The position numbers and the translations under genes were made by a program. 36,033 bases of DNA, taken from assembly GCF_031181555.1 (NCBI RefSeq), contig NZ_JAPSKQ010000030.1, forward strand, positions 1 to 36,033. Reading direction: 5' to 3'. A model generated the notes under the pieces. The model had not been told where the DNA came from. It saw only the letters and a program-made list of their open reading frames with translations, and did not search any database. The stretch comes from Streptomyces sp. GTDB lineage: Bacteria; Actinomycetota; Actinomycetes; Streptomycetales; Streptomycetaceae. The stretch's first letter is position 1. Each line of letters starts with the position of its first letter. This document shows positions 15,746-23,798 of the stretch, piece after piece.

Positions 15746-16927
15746 ATGTGCCACCGCCCTTCCCCGTCCCACGGCCCGCAGGAACCGCTCTTCGGTCTTG
15801 ACGAGATACCACGGGCCCCGGCAGCCGAGCCGGCCCCGCCCGCCCGTGCCTTCCGCGACTCGGCGCAGGCGCGCCGGCTCCTCACGATCCGTGAGATCCA
15901 CGCCGAACCGGCCGCCGCCGCCTCGCCCCGGGGCCGGCAGATCCTCGCCCGCTTCCCCGAGGCCCGGCTGATCGAGGTGGACTCCCACTGGCGCATCCCC
16001 GAGCTGCACGGCAACGAGGGCAGCGCCGACGACTGGATGCGGATCAAGCGCCGGACTCTGGTGCTGGGCGTGAGGAAGACGCTCACCACGCGTCCCAACG
16101 GTCGCTCCGCCGACTGGATCGCCCCCGGCCCGTCCAACGGCTGCGCCCTCTCCTGCGTGTACTGCTACGTGCCCCGCCGCAAGGGCTTCGCGAATCCGAT
16201 CACGGTCTTCACCAACATCGACCGCATCCTCGCCCACCTCGGACGCCACGTCGCCGCCCAGGGCCGCAAGCCCGAACCCAACCAGTGCGATCCCGAGGCG
16301 TGGGTGTACGACATCGGGGAGAACGGCGACTGCGCGGTCGACGCCCTCGTGTGCGACAACACCGCAGACCTGGTGCGCGCCTTCCGTGACTGGCCCACCG
16401 CGAAGGCGTCCTTCGCGACCAAGTTCGTCAACCCCGACCTGCTGGAGCTGGAACCGCGCGGCCGTACCCGCATCCGGTTCTCGGTGATGCCGGCCGACGA
16501 CTCACGCCTGCTGGACCTGCGCACCAGCCCGGTCGACCGCCGGATCGCCGCCGCCGCGGACTTCCTCGACGCCGGCTACGAGGTGCACTTCAACCTCTCG
16601 CCGGTCGTCGTCCGGCCCGGCTGGCAGGACGCCTGGGCGCAACTGCTGCGGCACATGGACGACGTACTGCCGACGCGCGTCAAGCGACAGGCGCGGGCCG
16701 AGGTGATCATGCTCACGCACAACGCCGGCCTGCACGAGGTCAATCTGCGCTGGCATCCGCGCGGCGAGGACGTGCTCTGGCAGCCCGTGGTGCAGCAGAC
16801 CAAGCGGTCCCAGAACGGCGGCCTCAACCTCCGCTACCGCGACGACGTCAAGCGCCGGGCCCTTGCGGACCTGAGTGAGCTGGTCGCACGCCACGCGCCG
16901 TGGCTGGGCATCCGGTACGCCTTCTGA
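15746..16927 (+). CDS. Spore photoproduct lyase-family radical SAM protein
   Basis: A 393-residue radical SAM enzyme resembling spore photoproduct lyase, which directly reverses the UV-induced thymine dimer of spores. The cluster motif is Cys133-x3-Cys137-x2-Cys140 in GCALSCVYCYVPRRKGF, with the SPL spacing and the following Tyr. GDCAVDALVCDN near residue 195 may supply the hydrogen-donor Cys. Later blocks are ASFATKFVNPDLL, RIRFSVMP and YEVHFNLSPVVVRPGWQDAW. The start is the ATG at 15746; its ribosome site is weak. The N-terminus carries QEPLF, a clamp-binding-like pentapeptide. Actinomycete members of this family have not all been shown to repair DNA, so the activity is provisional. Confidence 0.85.
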   Translation: MCHRPSPSHGPQEPLFGLDEIPRAPAAEPAPPARAFRDSAQARRLLTIREIHAEPAAAASPRGRQILARFPEARLIEVDSHWRIPELHGNEGSADDWMRIKRRTLVLGVRKTLTTRPNGRSADWIAPGPSNGCALSCVYCYVPRRKGFANPITVFTNIDRILAHLGRHVAAQGRKPEPNQCDPEAWVYDIGENGDCAVDALVCDNTADLVRAFRDWPTAKASFATKFVNPDLLELEPRGRTRIRFSVMPADDSRLLDLRTSPVDRRIAAAADFLDAGYEVHFNLSPVVVRPGWQDAWAQLLRHMDDVLPTRVKRQARAEVIMLTHNAGLHEVNLRWHPRGEDVLWQPVVQQTKRSQNGGLNLRYRDDVKRRALADLSELVARHAPWLGIRYAF

Positions 16928-16994
16928 GGGACCGGCCCGAGGACTCGGCAGGCACGTCCGGCCTTTCTGAAGATCACCGCCTGATAACGCTAAA

Positions 16995-17013
16995 TAAGGC
17001 TAGGCTAACCTTG
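16995..17013 (+). promoter_or_regulatory. DmdR/IdeR-type iron box
   Basis: TAAGGCTAGGCTAACCTTG matches 15 of 19 positions of the actinomycete iron-box consensus TTAGGTTAGGCTAACCTAA. It ends four bases before the GTG of the ATPase gene and covers TAACCT (17006-17011), a likely -10 hexamer. Iron-loaded DmdR would therefore block the promoter directly. Confidence 0.9.
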
Positions 17014-17017
17014 CTGC

Positions 17018-17872
17018 GTGATATCTGGTGAAGAGGCGGCCCTGGGCCCGCGTGGCCACGAACTGTCGGCCACCGATGTGACCGTGGCGTACGACGGCGA
17101 AGACGTCGTGCACGGTGCCGAGCTGACCCTGCGGCCGGGCGAAGTGACCGCCCTGGTGGGCCCGAACGGCAGCGGCAAGTCGACACTGCTGCGCACCGTC
17201 GCCCGACTGCAGCGGCCACGGCGGGCCGCGCTCACGATCGACGCCGGCACCGACGCCCTCGCGCTCAGCCCCCGGGAGTTCTCCCGCCACGTGGCCCTGC
17301 TGCTGCAGGCACGCCCCACGCCCAGTGGTCTGAGCGTGCGGGACGTCGTCGAGTTCGGCCGCTACCCGTACCGCGGCCGATGGGGCGGGGCGGACCCCGG
17401 CGGCCGCGCCGCCGTGGACCGCGCACTCGCCCTGACCGGCGTCGCGGAACTCGCCGAGCGCGGGGCCGAGCACCTCTCCGGCGGGCAGCTCCAGCGTGTG
17501 TGGCTCGCCGGCTGCCTCGCCCAGGAGACGGGCGTCCTCCTCCTCGACGAGCCCACCACCTACCTCGACCTCCGCTACCAGGTGGAACTCCTCGACCTCA
17601 TGCGCGACCTGGCCGACGACCACGGCATCGCCGTCGGTGTCGTCCTGCACGACCTCGATCAGGCGGCGGCCGTCGCCGACCGGATCGTGCTGCTCGCGGG
17701 CGGACGCGTCGTCGCCGAGGGCCCGCCCGAGGACGTCCTGACACCGGAGCGTCTGACCGAGGTCTACGGCATCCGGATCGAGGTCGACACCGACCCCCTG
17801 ACGGGCCGGCTGCGCACCCGCGCCATCGGCCGCCACCACACCCGAAGTGAAAGGCTCCGCACCACCTCATGA
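17018..17872 (+). CDS. Iron-siderophore ABC transporter ATPase (FecE/FepC type)
   Basis: ATP-binding subunit of 284 residues that powers siderophore import. Walker A is GPNGSGKST near residue 50, the Q-loop region is VALLLQARPTPSGLSV, the signature is LSGGQLQRVWLA, Walker B is GVLLLDEPT, and the switch His is in VVLHDLDQ. The GTG start stands four bases after the iron box and seven after the putative -10, so the message may be leaderless. It overlaps the lipoprotein gene by ATGA. ATPase first, then binding protein, then permease, is the order here. The siderophore is not determinable from sequence. Confidence 0.93.
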   Translation: MISGEEAALGPRGHELSATDVTVAYDGEDVVHGAELTLRPGEVTALVGPNGSGKSTLLRTVARLQRPRRAALTIDAGTDALALSPREFSRHVALLLQARPTPSGLSVRDVVEFGRYPYRGRWGGADPGGRAAVDRALALTGVAELAERGAEHLSGGQLQRVWLAGCLAQETGVLLLDEPTTYLDLRYQVELLDLMRDLADDHGIAVGVVLHDLDQAAAVADRIVLLAGGRVVAEGPPEDVLTPERLTEVYGIRIEVDTDPLTGRLRTRAIGRHHTRSERLRTTS

Positions 17873-18846
17873 GACGCCTCCTGCTCACCGCGCCCATGGC
17901 CGCCGCCGCCCTGCTGCTGACCGCCTGCGGCACCACCGAACCCGCCGCCGACGACTCCGAGAAGTCCACCGAGGCCATCACCCTCACCGACGCCTCCGGC
18001 GCCGAGGTGGAACTCGACGGCCCCGCCAAGAAGGTCGTCGGCACCGAGTGGAACGTCGTCGAGAGTCTCGTCTCGCTCGGCGTCGACCCCGTCGGTGTGG
18101 CCGACGTCAAGGGCTACAAGACCTGGAACACCGCGGCCCCGCTCAAGAACGAGCCCGAGGACATCGGCACCCGCGGCGAACCCAGCATGGACACCATCGC
18201 CTCGCTCAAGCCCGACCTCATCGTCGCCACCACCGACCTGCAGCCCTCCGCCGTCAAGCAGTTGCGCAAGGTCGCCCCGGTCCTGGAGGTCAAGTCCGCC
18301 GACGCCTCCGACCCGATCGGGCAGATGCTGGAGAACGTCGACCTCATCGCCGAGGCCACCGGCACCACCGAGCGGGCGGCCACGCTGAAGAAGGACTTCG
18401 AGGCCAACCTCGCCGAGGGCAAGAAGGTCCTCGCCGACGCCGGTCTGGACGGTGCGGAGTTCGCCTTCGCCGACGGCTACGTCACCTCCAACCAGGTATC
18501 CGTCCGCCCCTACACCGCCGGTTCCCTCATCGGCGCGGTCAACGAGCGGCTCGGCCTGAAGAACGCCTGGAAGATGAAGGGCGACGAGGTGTACGGCCTG
18601 GCCGCCACCGACGTCGAGGGGCTGACCGGCCTGGGCAAGGTCCACTTCGCCTACATCGCCAACGACAAGGACCCGAACAGCGACCCCTTCGGCAAGCAGC
18701 TCGCCGGGAACTCCGTGTGGAAGTCCCTGCCGTTCGTGAAGTCCGGTGACGTCCACCGACTGCCCGACGGCATGTGGATGTTCGGCGGCACCGGCTCGAT
18801 GGAGACGTACGCCGACTCCGTCGTCGAGGCACTGACGAAGAAGTAG
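17869..18846 (+). CDS. Siderophore-binding lipoprotein (FecB/FhuD type)
   Basis: Class III periplasmic-binding-fold lipoprotein of 325 residues that captures ferric siderophores outside the membrane. The signal peptide MRRLLLTAPMAAAALLLTAC ends in the lipobox LTAC with Cys20 as lipidation site. Binding-domain segments include VVGTEWNVVESLVSLGVDPVG, MDTIASLKPDLIVATT and SLIGAVNERLGLKNAW. It starts in the ATGA overlap with the ATPase gene and ends four bases before the permease gene, so all three genes are one operon under the iron box. Heme or vitamin B12 as ligand is less likely given the iron control. Confidence 0.93.
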   Translation: MRRLLLTAPMAAAALLLTACGTTEPAADDSEKSTEAITLTDASGAEVELDGPAKKVVGTEWNVVESLVSLGVDPVGVADVKGYKTWNTAAPLKNEPEDIGTRGEPSMDTIASLKPDLIVATTDLQPSAVKQLRKVAPVLEVKSADASDPIGQMLENVDLIAEATGTTERAATLKKDFEANLAEGKKVLADAGLDGAEFAFADGYVTSNQVSVRPYTAGSLIGAVNERLGLKNAWKMKGDEVYGLAATDVEGLTGLGKVHFAYIANDKDPNSDPFGKQLAGNSVWKSLPFVKSGDVHRLPDGMWMFGGTGSMETYADSVVEALTKK

Positions 18847-18850
18847 CGCG

Positions 18851-20917
18851 ATGACCGTCACCGCTACGACTCCCACCGCCCGTCCGGCGACGGTCACGTC
18901 CCGGACGGGCGCGGCCGCGGTGACGGGCGCGCTCGTGCTCCTGGTCGCCGCCCTGGCCGTCGTCGACATCACCCAGGGCACGGCCGCGGTCGGCCCGGTC
19001 GAGGTCCTCAAGGCCCTCACCGGGCGGGCCGATCCGGCCGACGCCTCCGTCGTCGTCGCCTCGCGGCTGCCCAGGATGACCGCCGGCCTGCTCGTGGGCG
19101 CGGTCCTGGGCATGGCCGGTGCCGCGCTGCAGGCCGTCAGCCGCAACGTCCTCGCCTCCCCGGACACCCTCGCCGTCAACGCGGGCTCCTACTTCGCCCT
19201 CGGGCTCGTCGCCGTCACCGGCGTGTCGCTGCCCTTCCTGGCCTCCTCCGGCGTCGCCTTCGCCGGGGGACTCGCGGCGGCGGCCGTGGTGCTCGGCCTG
19301 TCCGGGCTCGGCGCGGGAACCGTCCGGCTCGTCCTCGCCGGTACCGCGCTCGCCCTCGGGCTCACCGCCGTCACCGAGGGACTCCTGCTGCTGTTCCCGC
19401 AGCAGACCGAGGGCCTCTACCAGTGGAACCAGGGCAACATCGGCCAGAACGGTTTCGACGGCGTGGTCCAGATGGCGCCCGTCGCCGTCGTCGGTCTCGC
19501 CGGGCTGCTGCTCATCGCCCGCCGGGTCGACGCCCTCGCCCTCGGCGACGACGCGGCCCGCGGACTCGGCGTCCCGGTGCGGTCGACCCGGGTCACGGCG
19601 GTCGTGCTGGCGACGCTGCTGTCCGCGGCGGCCGTCACCCTGGCCGGCCCGATCGGCTTCGTCGGCCTGTGCGCCCCGGCACTCGTCCGCCCGCTCGCCC
19701 GCAGGATCCGCGGGTTCCTGCGGCTGCGGGCGGCCGTGCCGGTCGCCGGCCTGATCGGCGCCGCGCTGGTGCTCGGGGCCGACGTGCTGCTGCGCACCTT
19801 CGTGGCCGCGGACACCGCCGTCGCCGTACCCACCGGTGTGGTCACCAGCCTCCTCGGCGCGGTGTTCCTGGTCGTGATGGCGGCCCGGCTGCGCGACACC
19901 GCCGGTGCCGCCGCGCCGGACAAGCTGCGCATCCGCAGCCGCCGGGTCTTCCTCACCACGCTCACCGTGCTCGTCCTCGTCCTGGTCGGCACGGTGATCG
20001 CCGCCGTCCTGCTGGGCGACAGCAAGCTGCTGCTGGGCGACGTGGTCAACTGGGCGCAGGGCCGGGCCGGCCGGACCGTCTCCTTCGTCCTGGACACCCG
20101 CACCCCCCGGGTGTTCGCCGCGCTCCTCGCGGGCGCCGCGCTCGCGCTGGCCGGAACCCTGGTGCAGGCCGTCACCCGCAACCCGCTGGCGGAACCCTCC
20201 GTCCTCGGAGTCTCCGGCGGCGGCGCGCTCGGCGCGGTGATCCTCGTGACGACGGTGCCCCTCGCCGGGGCGTGGAGCGTCGCCGGAGCCGCCTTCGCGG
20301 GATCCGCGGTCACCGCGGTCGTCGTGTTCGGCCTCGCCGCGCGCGGGGGCTTCCAGCAGAACCGGCTGGTGCTCGTCGGCATCGGTGTCGCGACCGCGAC
20401 CACGGCCCTGATCAGCCTGCTGATCGTGCTCACCGACCCGTTCAACGCCACGAAGGCCCTCACCTGGCTGTCGGGATCCACCTACGGCCGGACCCTGCCC
20501 GACGTCCTGCCCCTCGCGGCCGTCCTCGCCGCCGGCATCGCGGTGGCCGCCGTGCGGCACCGGGAACTCGACCTCGTCTCCCTCGACGAGGACACCCCCC
20601 GGCTGCTCGGACTCGACCTGAGCCGGGGGCGGTTGGGCTTCCTCGTCGTGAGCGTGCTGCTCACCGCCACTGCCGTGGCCGCCGCCGGCACCATCGGCTT
20701 CGTCGGCCTGGTCGCCCCGCACGCGGCGCGGGCCCTCGTCGGACGGCGGCACACCCGCGTCGTGCCGGTCGCGCTGCTGCTCGGCGCCGTGCTGGTGTGC
20801 GCGGCGGACCTGCTGGGCCGCACGGTGATCGCTCCGGCCCAGCTGGGCGCCGGCCTCATGACGGCCGCGATCGGAACGCCGTACTTCCTCTACGTTCTGG
20901 TGCGCAGCCGCCGGTAA
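18851..20917 (+). CDS. Fused two-domain FecCD-type siderophore permease
   Basis: A 688-residue membrane protein made of two BtuC/FecCD-type permease halves (about residues 1-340 and 350-688), each with roughly ten membrane helices, like FhuB. The repeated family motifs are seen twice: RLPRMTAGLLVGAVLGMAGAALQ, written as RLPRMTAGLLVGAVLG, with VSRNVLASPDTLAV in the first half, and RTPRVFAALLAGAALALAGTLVQ, as TPRVFAALLAGAALAL, with VTRNPLAEPSVLGV in the second. GPIGFVGLCAPALVRPLAR and GTIGFVGLVAPHAARALVG are the coupling-loop regions facing the ATPase. One gene thus supplies both membrane subunits. It is followed by a strong terminator. Confidence 0.94.
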   Translation: MTVTATTPTARPATVTSRTGAAAVTGALVLLVAALAVVDITQGTAAVGPVEVLKALTGRADPADASVVVASRLPRMTAGLLVGAVLGMAGAALQAVSRNVLASPDTLAVNAGSYFALGLVAVTGVSLPFLASSGVAFAGGLAAAAVVLGLSGLGAGTVRLVLAGTALALGLTAVTEGLLLLFPQQTEGLYQWNQGNIGQNGFDGVVQMAPVAVVGLAGLLLIARRVDALALGDDAARGLGVPVRSTRVTAVVLATLLSAAAVTLAGPIGFVGLCAPALVRPLARRIRGFLRLRAAVPVAGLIGAALVLGADVLLRTFVAADTAVAVPTGVVTSLLGAVFLVVMAARLRDTAGAAAPDKLRIRSRRVFLTTLTVLVLVLVGTVIAAVLLGDSKLLLGDVVNWAQGRAGRTVSFVLDTRTPRVFAALLAGAALALAGTLVQAVTRNPLAEPSVLGVSGGGALGAVILVTTVPLAGAWSVAGAAFAGSAVTAVVVFGLAARGGFQQNRLVLVGIGVATATTALISLLIVLTDPFNATKALTWLSGSTYGRTLPDVLPLAAVLAAGIAVAAVRHRELDLVSLDEDTPRLLGLDLSRGRLGFLVVSVLLTATAVAAAGTIGFVGLVAPHAARALVGRRHTRVVPVALLLGAVLVCAADLLGRTVIAPAQLGAGLMTAAIGTPYFLYVLVRSRR

Positions 20918-20955
20918 CCCGCGCGGGCGCGGCGGTTCGGCGCACGGTCGGTTGT

Positions 20956-21007
20956 ACCGCGGGCCCTGCGGCGAGGGTGTTCGTCTCCTCGCCGCAGGGC
21001 CCGCGGT
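20956..21007. terminator. Perfect 21-bp stem terminator between convergent genes
   Basis: Bases 20956-20976 and 20987-21007 are exact reverse complements over 21 positions, with a 10-base loop GTGTTCGTCT. It sits 38 bases after the permease stop and 69 bases beyond the end of the convergent MerR gene, so it can stop transcripts from both sides. Confidence 0.93.
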
Positions 21008-21075
21008 GTCTTTCGCCACCGGCAGCGGAAGGCAGGGGCGGGGGAGGGGGCCGGACGGGCCCGGCGGCCGACGCC

Positions 21076-21825
21076 TCATCCGCGCTCGCGCAGGTACGCC
21101 TCCAGCTCGGCGGCCCCGGTCAGCATCGCCCGCCCGCGGGCGGACAGCCGGCCGCGCCAGTCGCGCAGTGCGGCCTCCAGCGGCTCCAGCCCGCCGGCCG
21201 CCCGCACCTGGGCGATCAGCGGGGCGATCTGCTCCAGCAGGTAGCCGCCCCGCCTGAGTTGGTGGGCCAGCCGGGCGTCCCGTACGTCGGCCTCGTCGTA
21301 GACGCGGTACCCGGTCCGCGGATCGCGGCGCGGGCTCACCAGCCCGGCACGCTCCCACGCGCGCAGCGTCGCGGGCCGGATGCCGAGCTTCCCCGCCAGC
21401 GGCCCGATGAACGTGCCGCCGGGCCCGGACACCCCGGCCGGACCGGGTCCCGCACCGGGCTCGGGTGCCGGGGCGGGCTCCAGGTCACGGAGGGCGCTCT
21501 CCACGGCCTGGAGGGTCCGGCGGTCGTCGAGGAGCTGGGCGTGGCTCTCGTCGATGATGCGGAACGCCTCCTCGGCCGCACCCTGGTTCACCGCCCGCAT
21601 GATCGACGCCGCCGTCCGGTGGCCGTGGCCGGGCACCAGGGCGAGGAACGCGCGCAGGGCTCCCGCGTGCAGCGGGGTATAGGTGCGGTAGCCGTGGGGC
21701 GTGCGCCCGGCGGCCGGAAGGATGCCGGCCTCCTCGTAGTTCCTGATCGCCTGTGTGGACAGACCGTGCCCGCGCGCCAGATCAACCGGCCTGAGCCGCT
21801 CGCCCTTTTGAGAGTTTCGCCCCAT
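21076..21825 (-). CDS. MerR-family regulator with two DNA-binding domains (TioE-like)
   Basis: A 249-residue regulator. The N-terminal MerR helix-turn-helix (about 10-60) reads RPVDLARGHGLSTQAIRNYEEAG and GYRTYTPLHAGALR. A second MerR-type domain (about 139-205) reads FIGPLAGKLGIRPATLRAWERAG, then TGYRVYDEADVRDARLAHQLRRGG. A Pro/Gly/Ala linker joins them, and a short helical tail follows. The ATG at 21823-21825 has only a close AGGA before it; no better start is in frame. It is divergent from an erythromycin-esterase-family gene, whose promoter it probably controls. From memory, its N-terminus resembles Streptomyces proteins named after TioE of the thiocoraline cluster. The effector is unknown. 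Confidence 0.85.
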   Translation of the reverse strand: MGRNSQKGERLRPVDLARGHGLSTQAIRNYEEAGILPAAGRTPHGYRTYTPLHAGALRAFLALVPGHGHRTAASIMRAVNQGAAEEAFRIIDESHAQLLDDRRTLQAVESALRDLEPAPAPEPGAGPGPAGVSGPGGTFIGPLAGKLGIRPATLRAWERAGLVSPRRDPRTGYRVYDEADVRDARLAHQLRRGGYLLEQIAPLIAQVRAAGGLEPLEAALRDWRGRLSARGRAMLTGAAELEAYLRERG

Positions 21826-21844
21826 GATCCTGCCGCTGTCGCGA

Positions 21845-21879
21845 GAAAGTTTCAACCGAAAGTTCAACGATACCGTTGA
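21845..21879. promoter_or_regulatory. Divergent promoter/operator region of the MerR-esterase pair
   Basis: Two near-identical direct units stand side by side: GAAAGTTTCAACC (21845-21857) and GAAAGTTCAACG (21858-21869). An inverted repeat, TCAACG-ATAC-CGTTGA (21864-21879), overlaps the second. Such a dense array between divergent genes, in an otherwise GC-rich region, is the likely binding site of the two-domain regulator. The esterase gene starts four bases later. Confidence 0.6.
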
Positions 21880-21883
21880 GGGC

Positions 21884-23101
21884 ATGGCTACCGACATCAA
21901 GGACATCGCCCATGCCGTCGGGGCGACTGCCGTCATGGGGCTGCTCCCGGCCCGGCCGCGGATGCTCGCCCTGGGCGAGCCCACCCACGGCGAGGACGCT
22001 CTCCTCGACCTGCGCAACGAGCTCTTCCGGCAGCTGGTCGAGCAGGAGGGCTACCGGACGATCGCGATCGAGAGCGACTGCCTGACGGGCCTGGCCGTGG
22101 ACGACTACGTCACCGCGGGCACGGGCACCCTCGACGAGGTCATGGAGCGCGGATTCAGTCACGGGTGGGGCGCGTCCGCGGCCAACCGCGAGCTCGTGCG
22201 CTGGATGCGCACCTACAACGTCCGCGCCGACAACGACGGCCGGCCCGCGTCCGAGCGGCTCCGCTTCGCCGGATTCGACGGCCCGCTGGAGATCACCCAC
22301 GCCGCGAGTCCCCGGCAGGCCCTCACCGCACTCCACGGCCATCTCGCGGCCCGGGTGGACGCGGACCTGCTCCCCTGCACCGCGGAAACGCTCGACCGCC
22401 TGCTCGGCACCGACGACCGGTGGACCGATCCCGCCGCGATGACGGACCCGTCCCGGTCCGTGGGACAGTCGGCCGAGGCCGGGCAATTGCGGCTGCTCGC
22501 CGACGACTTGGTGGCGCTGCTCGACGCGCTGACGCCGCATCCGATCACGGCGGCCTCGCGGGACGACTGGGACCGGGCACGCCTGTACGGGCGCACCGCG
22601 ACCGGCCTGCTGCGCTACCACCGCTGGATGGCCGACACCTCACCGGCCCGCATGACACGGCTGGTGGGCGTCCGGGACCAGATGATGGCCCACAACCTCC
22701 TCGCCGTCGCCGAACGGGGCCCGGCACTCGTCCACGCCCACAACGCCCATCTCCAACGCGCCAAGAGCTCGATGCGGATGGGCGGGACGCCGGTGGAGTG
22801 GTGGAGCGCCGGCGCGCTGGTGAGCGCCCGGCTCGGCGAGGAGTACGCCTTCGTGGCCACGGCCCTCGGCACGATCCGGCACCAGGGAGTGGACACGCCG
22901 CCGCCGGACACCCTCGAAGGACTCCTGTACGCGCTCCCGGAGGACCGCTGCGTCATCGGTGCCCCGCGGCTGGCCACCGCCCTCGGCGGCACACGGCCCG
23001 TGCCCCGCGTATCCCCCTGGTTCGGCTACGCCCCGCTCGACCCGGCCCACCTGGCGGACAGCGACGGCATCGTGTTCGTCAAGGACGTCCCGCAGCGCTA
23101 G
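21884..23101 (+). CDS. Erythromycin esterase-family protein
   Basis: A 405-residue member of the erythromycin-esterase fold, enzymes that hydrolyse macrolide lactones or related esters. The catalytic His35 is in LALGEPTHGEDAL, Glu63 in TIAIESD, and a second conserved His region is LVHAHNAHLQR. The terminal half has the family's GTPVEWWSAGALVSARLG pattern. ATG at 21884 is chosen because homologous N-termini start shortly before the LGEPTHGE motif; a longer frame from 21824 would begin inside the neighbouring gene's start. The divergent MerR regulator suggests induction by a drug-like ligand. Many Streptomyces members are not proven macrolide esterases, so resistance is only possible. Confidence 0.85.
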   Translation: MATDIKDIAHAVGATAVMGLLPARPRMLALGEPTHGEDALLDLRNELFRQLVEQEGYRTIAIESDCLTGLAVDDYVTAGTGTLDEVMERGFSHGWGASAANRELVRWMRTYNVRADNDGRPASERLRFAGFDGPLEITHAASPRQALTALHGHLAARVDADLLPCTAETLDRLLGTDDRWTDPAAMTDPSRSVGQSAEAGQLRLLADDLVALLDALTPHPITAASRDDWDRARLYGRTATGLLRYHRWMADTSPARMTRLVGVRDQMMAHNLLAVAERGPALVHAHNAHLQRAKSSMRMGGTPVEWWSAGALVSARLGEEYAFVATALGTIRHQGVDTPPPDTLEGLLYALPEDRCVIGAPRLATALGGTRPVPRVSPWFGYAPLDPAHLADSDGIVFVKDVPQR

Positions 23102-23180
23102 GGCCTCTCGTGTGGGGCGTGCCGGGCGCCGCAGGCCCGGTGAGGTGGAGCGGCGGCACCCGGCTCGGCGAGCGGTGTGC

Positions 23181-23633
23181 TCAGCCGAAAGTCTTGACGG
23201 CCTGGTAGTACGTCCACGCGGTGCTGTCGCAGGCGGTCTTCGTCGCGCCGCTGTAGCGGGCGCAGACGCGCTTGAGGTCCTCGTAGAAGGCGCTGTCCAG
23301 TCGTGCCTTGTTGGCGGTGAAGGTGCCCATGGCCTTGTAATTGCGGTAGCCGAAGTCGTGGCGGGCGCACGACATCGAGAAGGGGAAGCCGAACGGGTTG
23401 TCGGGAGAGGACGAGCAGTAGTCGGTGGTCCAGTTGAACCCGTAGGCGGACCAGGCGGATTGGTTGGCCTGTGCCGCGCTCCAGAGGTTGTAGCTCGACG
23501 CGCTGGTCTGCGTCCAGCTCGCGAGGACCTGGGCCTTGTCGGCGGGAGCGGCTTCGGCGGTTGTGGTGGTGCCGACGACACCGGCCAGGGCCAGGGCCGA
23601 AGAGGCGAGTGCGGTGGCGAGTCTTCGGTGCAT
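23181..23633 (-). CDS. Secreted prokaryotic phospholipase A2
   Basis: Secreted calcium-dependent phospholipase A2 of 150 residues that releases fatty acid from the sn-2 position. The signal peptide (about 28 residues) ends at AEA before APADKAQVLASW. The mature part contains DYCSSSPDNPFGFPF, then CARHDFGYRNYK with the catalytic His92-Asp93 pair, and STAWTYYQAVKTFG at the end. This pattern matches the crystallised Streptomyces violaceoruber enzyme almost residue for residue as I recall it. Four Cys in the mature chain could form two disulfides. GGAGGTG precedes the ATG. Upstream there are two symmetric GACCC/GGGTC sites that may regulate it. Confidence 0.95.
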   Translation of the reverse strand: MHRRLATALASSALALAGVVGTTTTAEAAPADKAQVLASWTQTSASSYNLWSAAQANQSAWSAYGFNWTTDYCSSSPDNPFGFPFSMSCARHDFGYRNYKAMGTFTANKARLDSAFYEDLKRVCARYSGATKTACDSTAWTYYQAVKTFG

Positions 23634-23650
23634 CCCACACCTCCATGGGG

Positions 23651-23675
23651 CTGTGACCCGACCATCGGGTCACAG
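23651..23675. promoter_or_regulatory. Perfect palindrome upstream of the phospholipase gene
   Basis: CTGTGACCCG (23651-23660) and CGGGTCACAG (23666-23675) pair exactly around a 5-base spacer. It lies 18 bases before the phospholipase ATG on its transcribed side. It could be an operator or an mRNA hairpin near the ribosome site. Its GACCC/GGGTC core recurs 75 bases further upstream. Confidence 0.6.
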
Positions 23676-23723
23676 GTTCATGACAAGACCATGCCCAACA
23701 CGACAGCCCCCTCACACCACATG

Positions 23724-23753
23724 CGACCCAATGATCCGTTAACTCTTGGGTCG
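23724..23753. promoter_or_regulatory. Second GACCC/GGGTC inverted repeat upstream of the phospholipase gene
   Basis: CGACCCAA (23724-23731) and TTGGGTCG (23746-23753) are exact reverse complements with a 14-base spacer that contains GATCCGTTAACTC. Its centre is about 75 bases from the centre of the palindrome at 23651-23675, near seven helical turns, which suggests cooperative binding of one regulator. Confidence 0.5.
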
Positions 23754-23798
23754 ACCGGACGGCGGGCGGGTGAACCGGCCGCCGTGGGCGGGGGCAGC

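Noticed and set aside
18539..21358. Minus-strand open frame of more than 900 codons opposite the siderophore permease
   Set aside because: Low-complexity Gly/Glu/Arg product, and the opposite strand encodes an unmistakable FecCD permease and lipoprotein.
21827..21855. TTGAAA-N17-CAGGAT on the minus strand as promoter of the MerR gene
   Set aside because: The implied transcript would begin inside the gene after its only credible ATG, and no later in-frame start exists.
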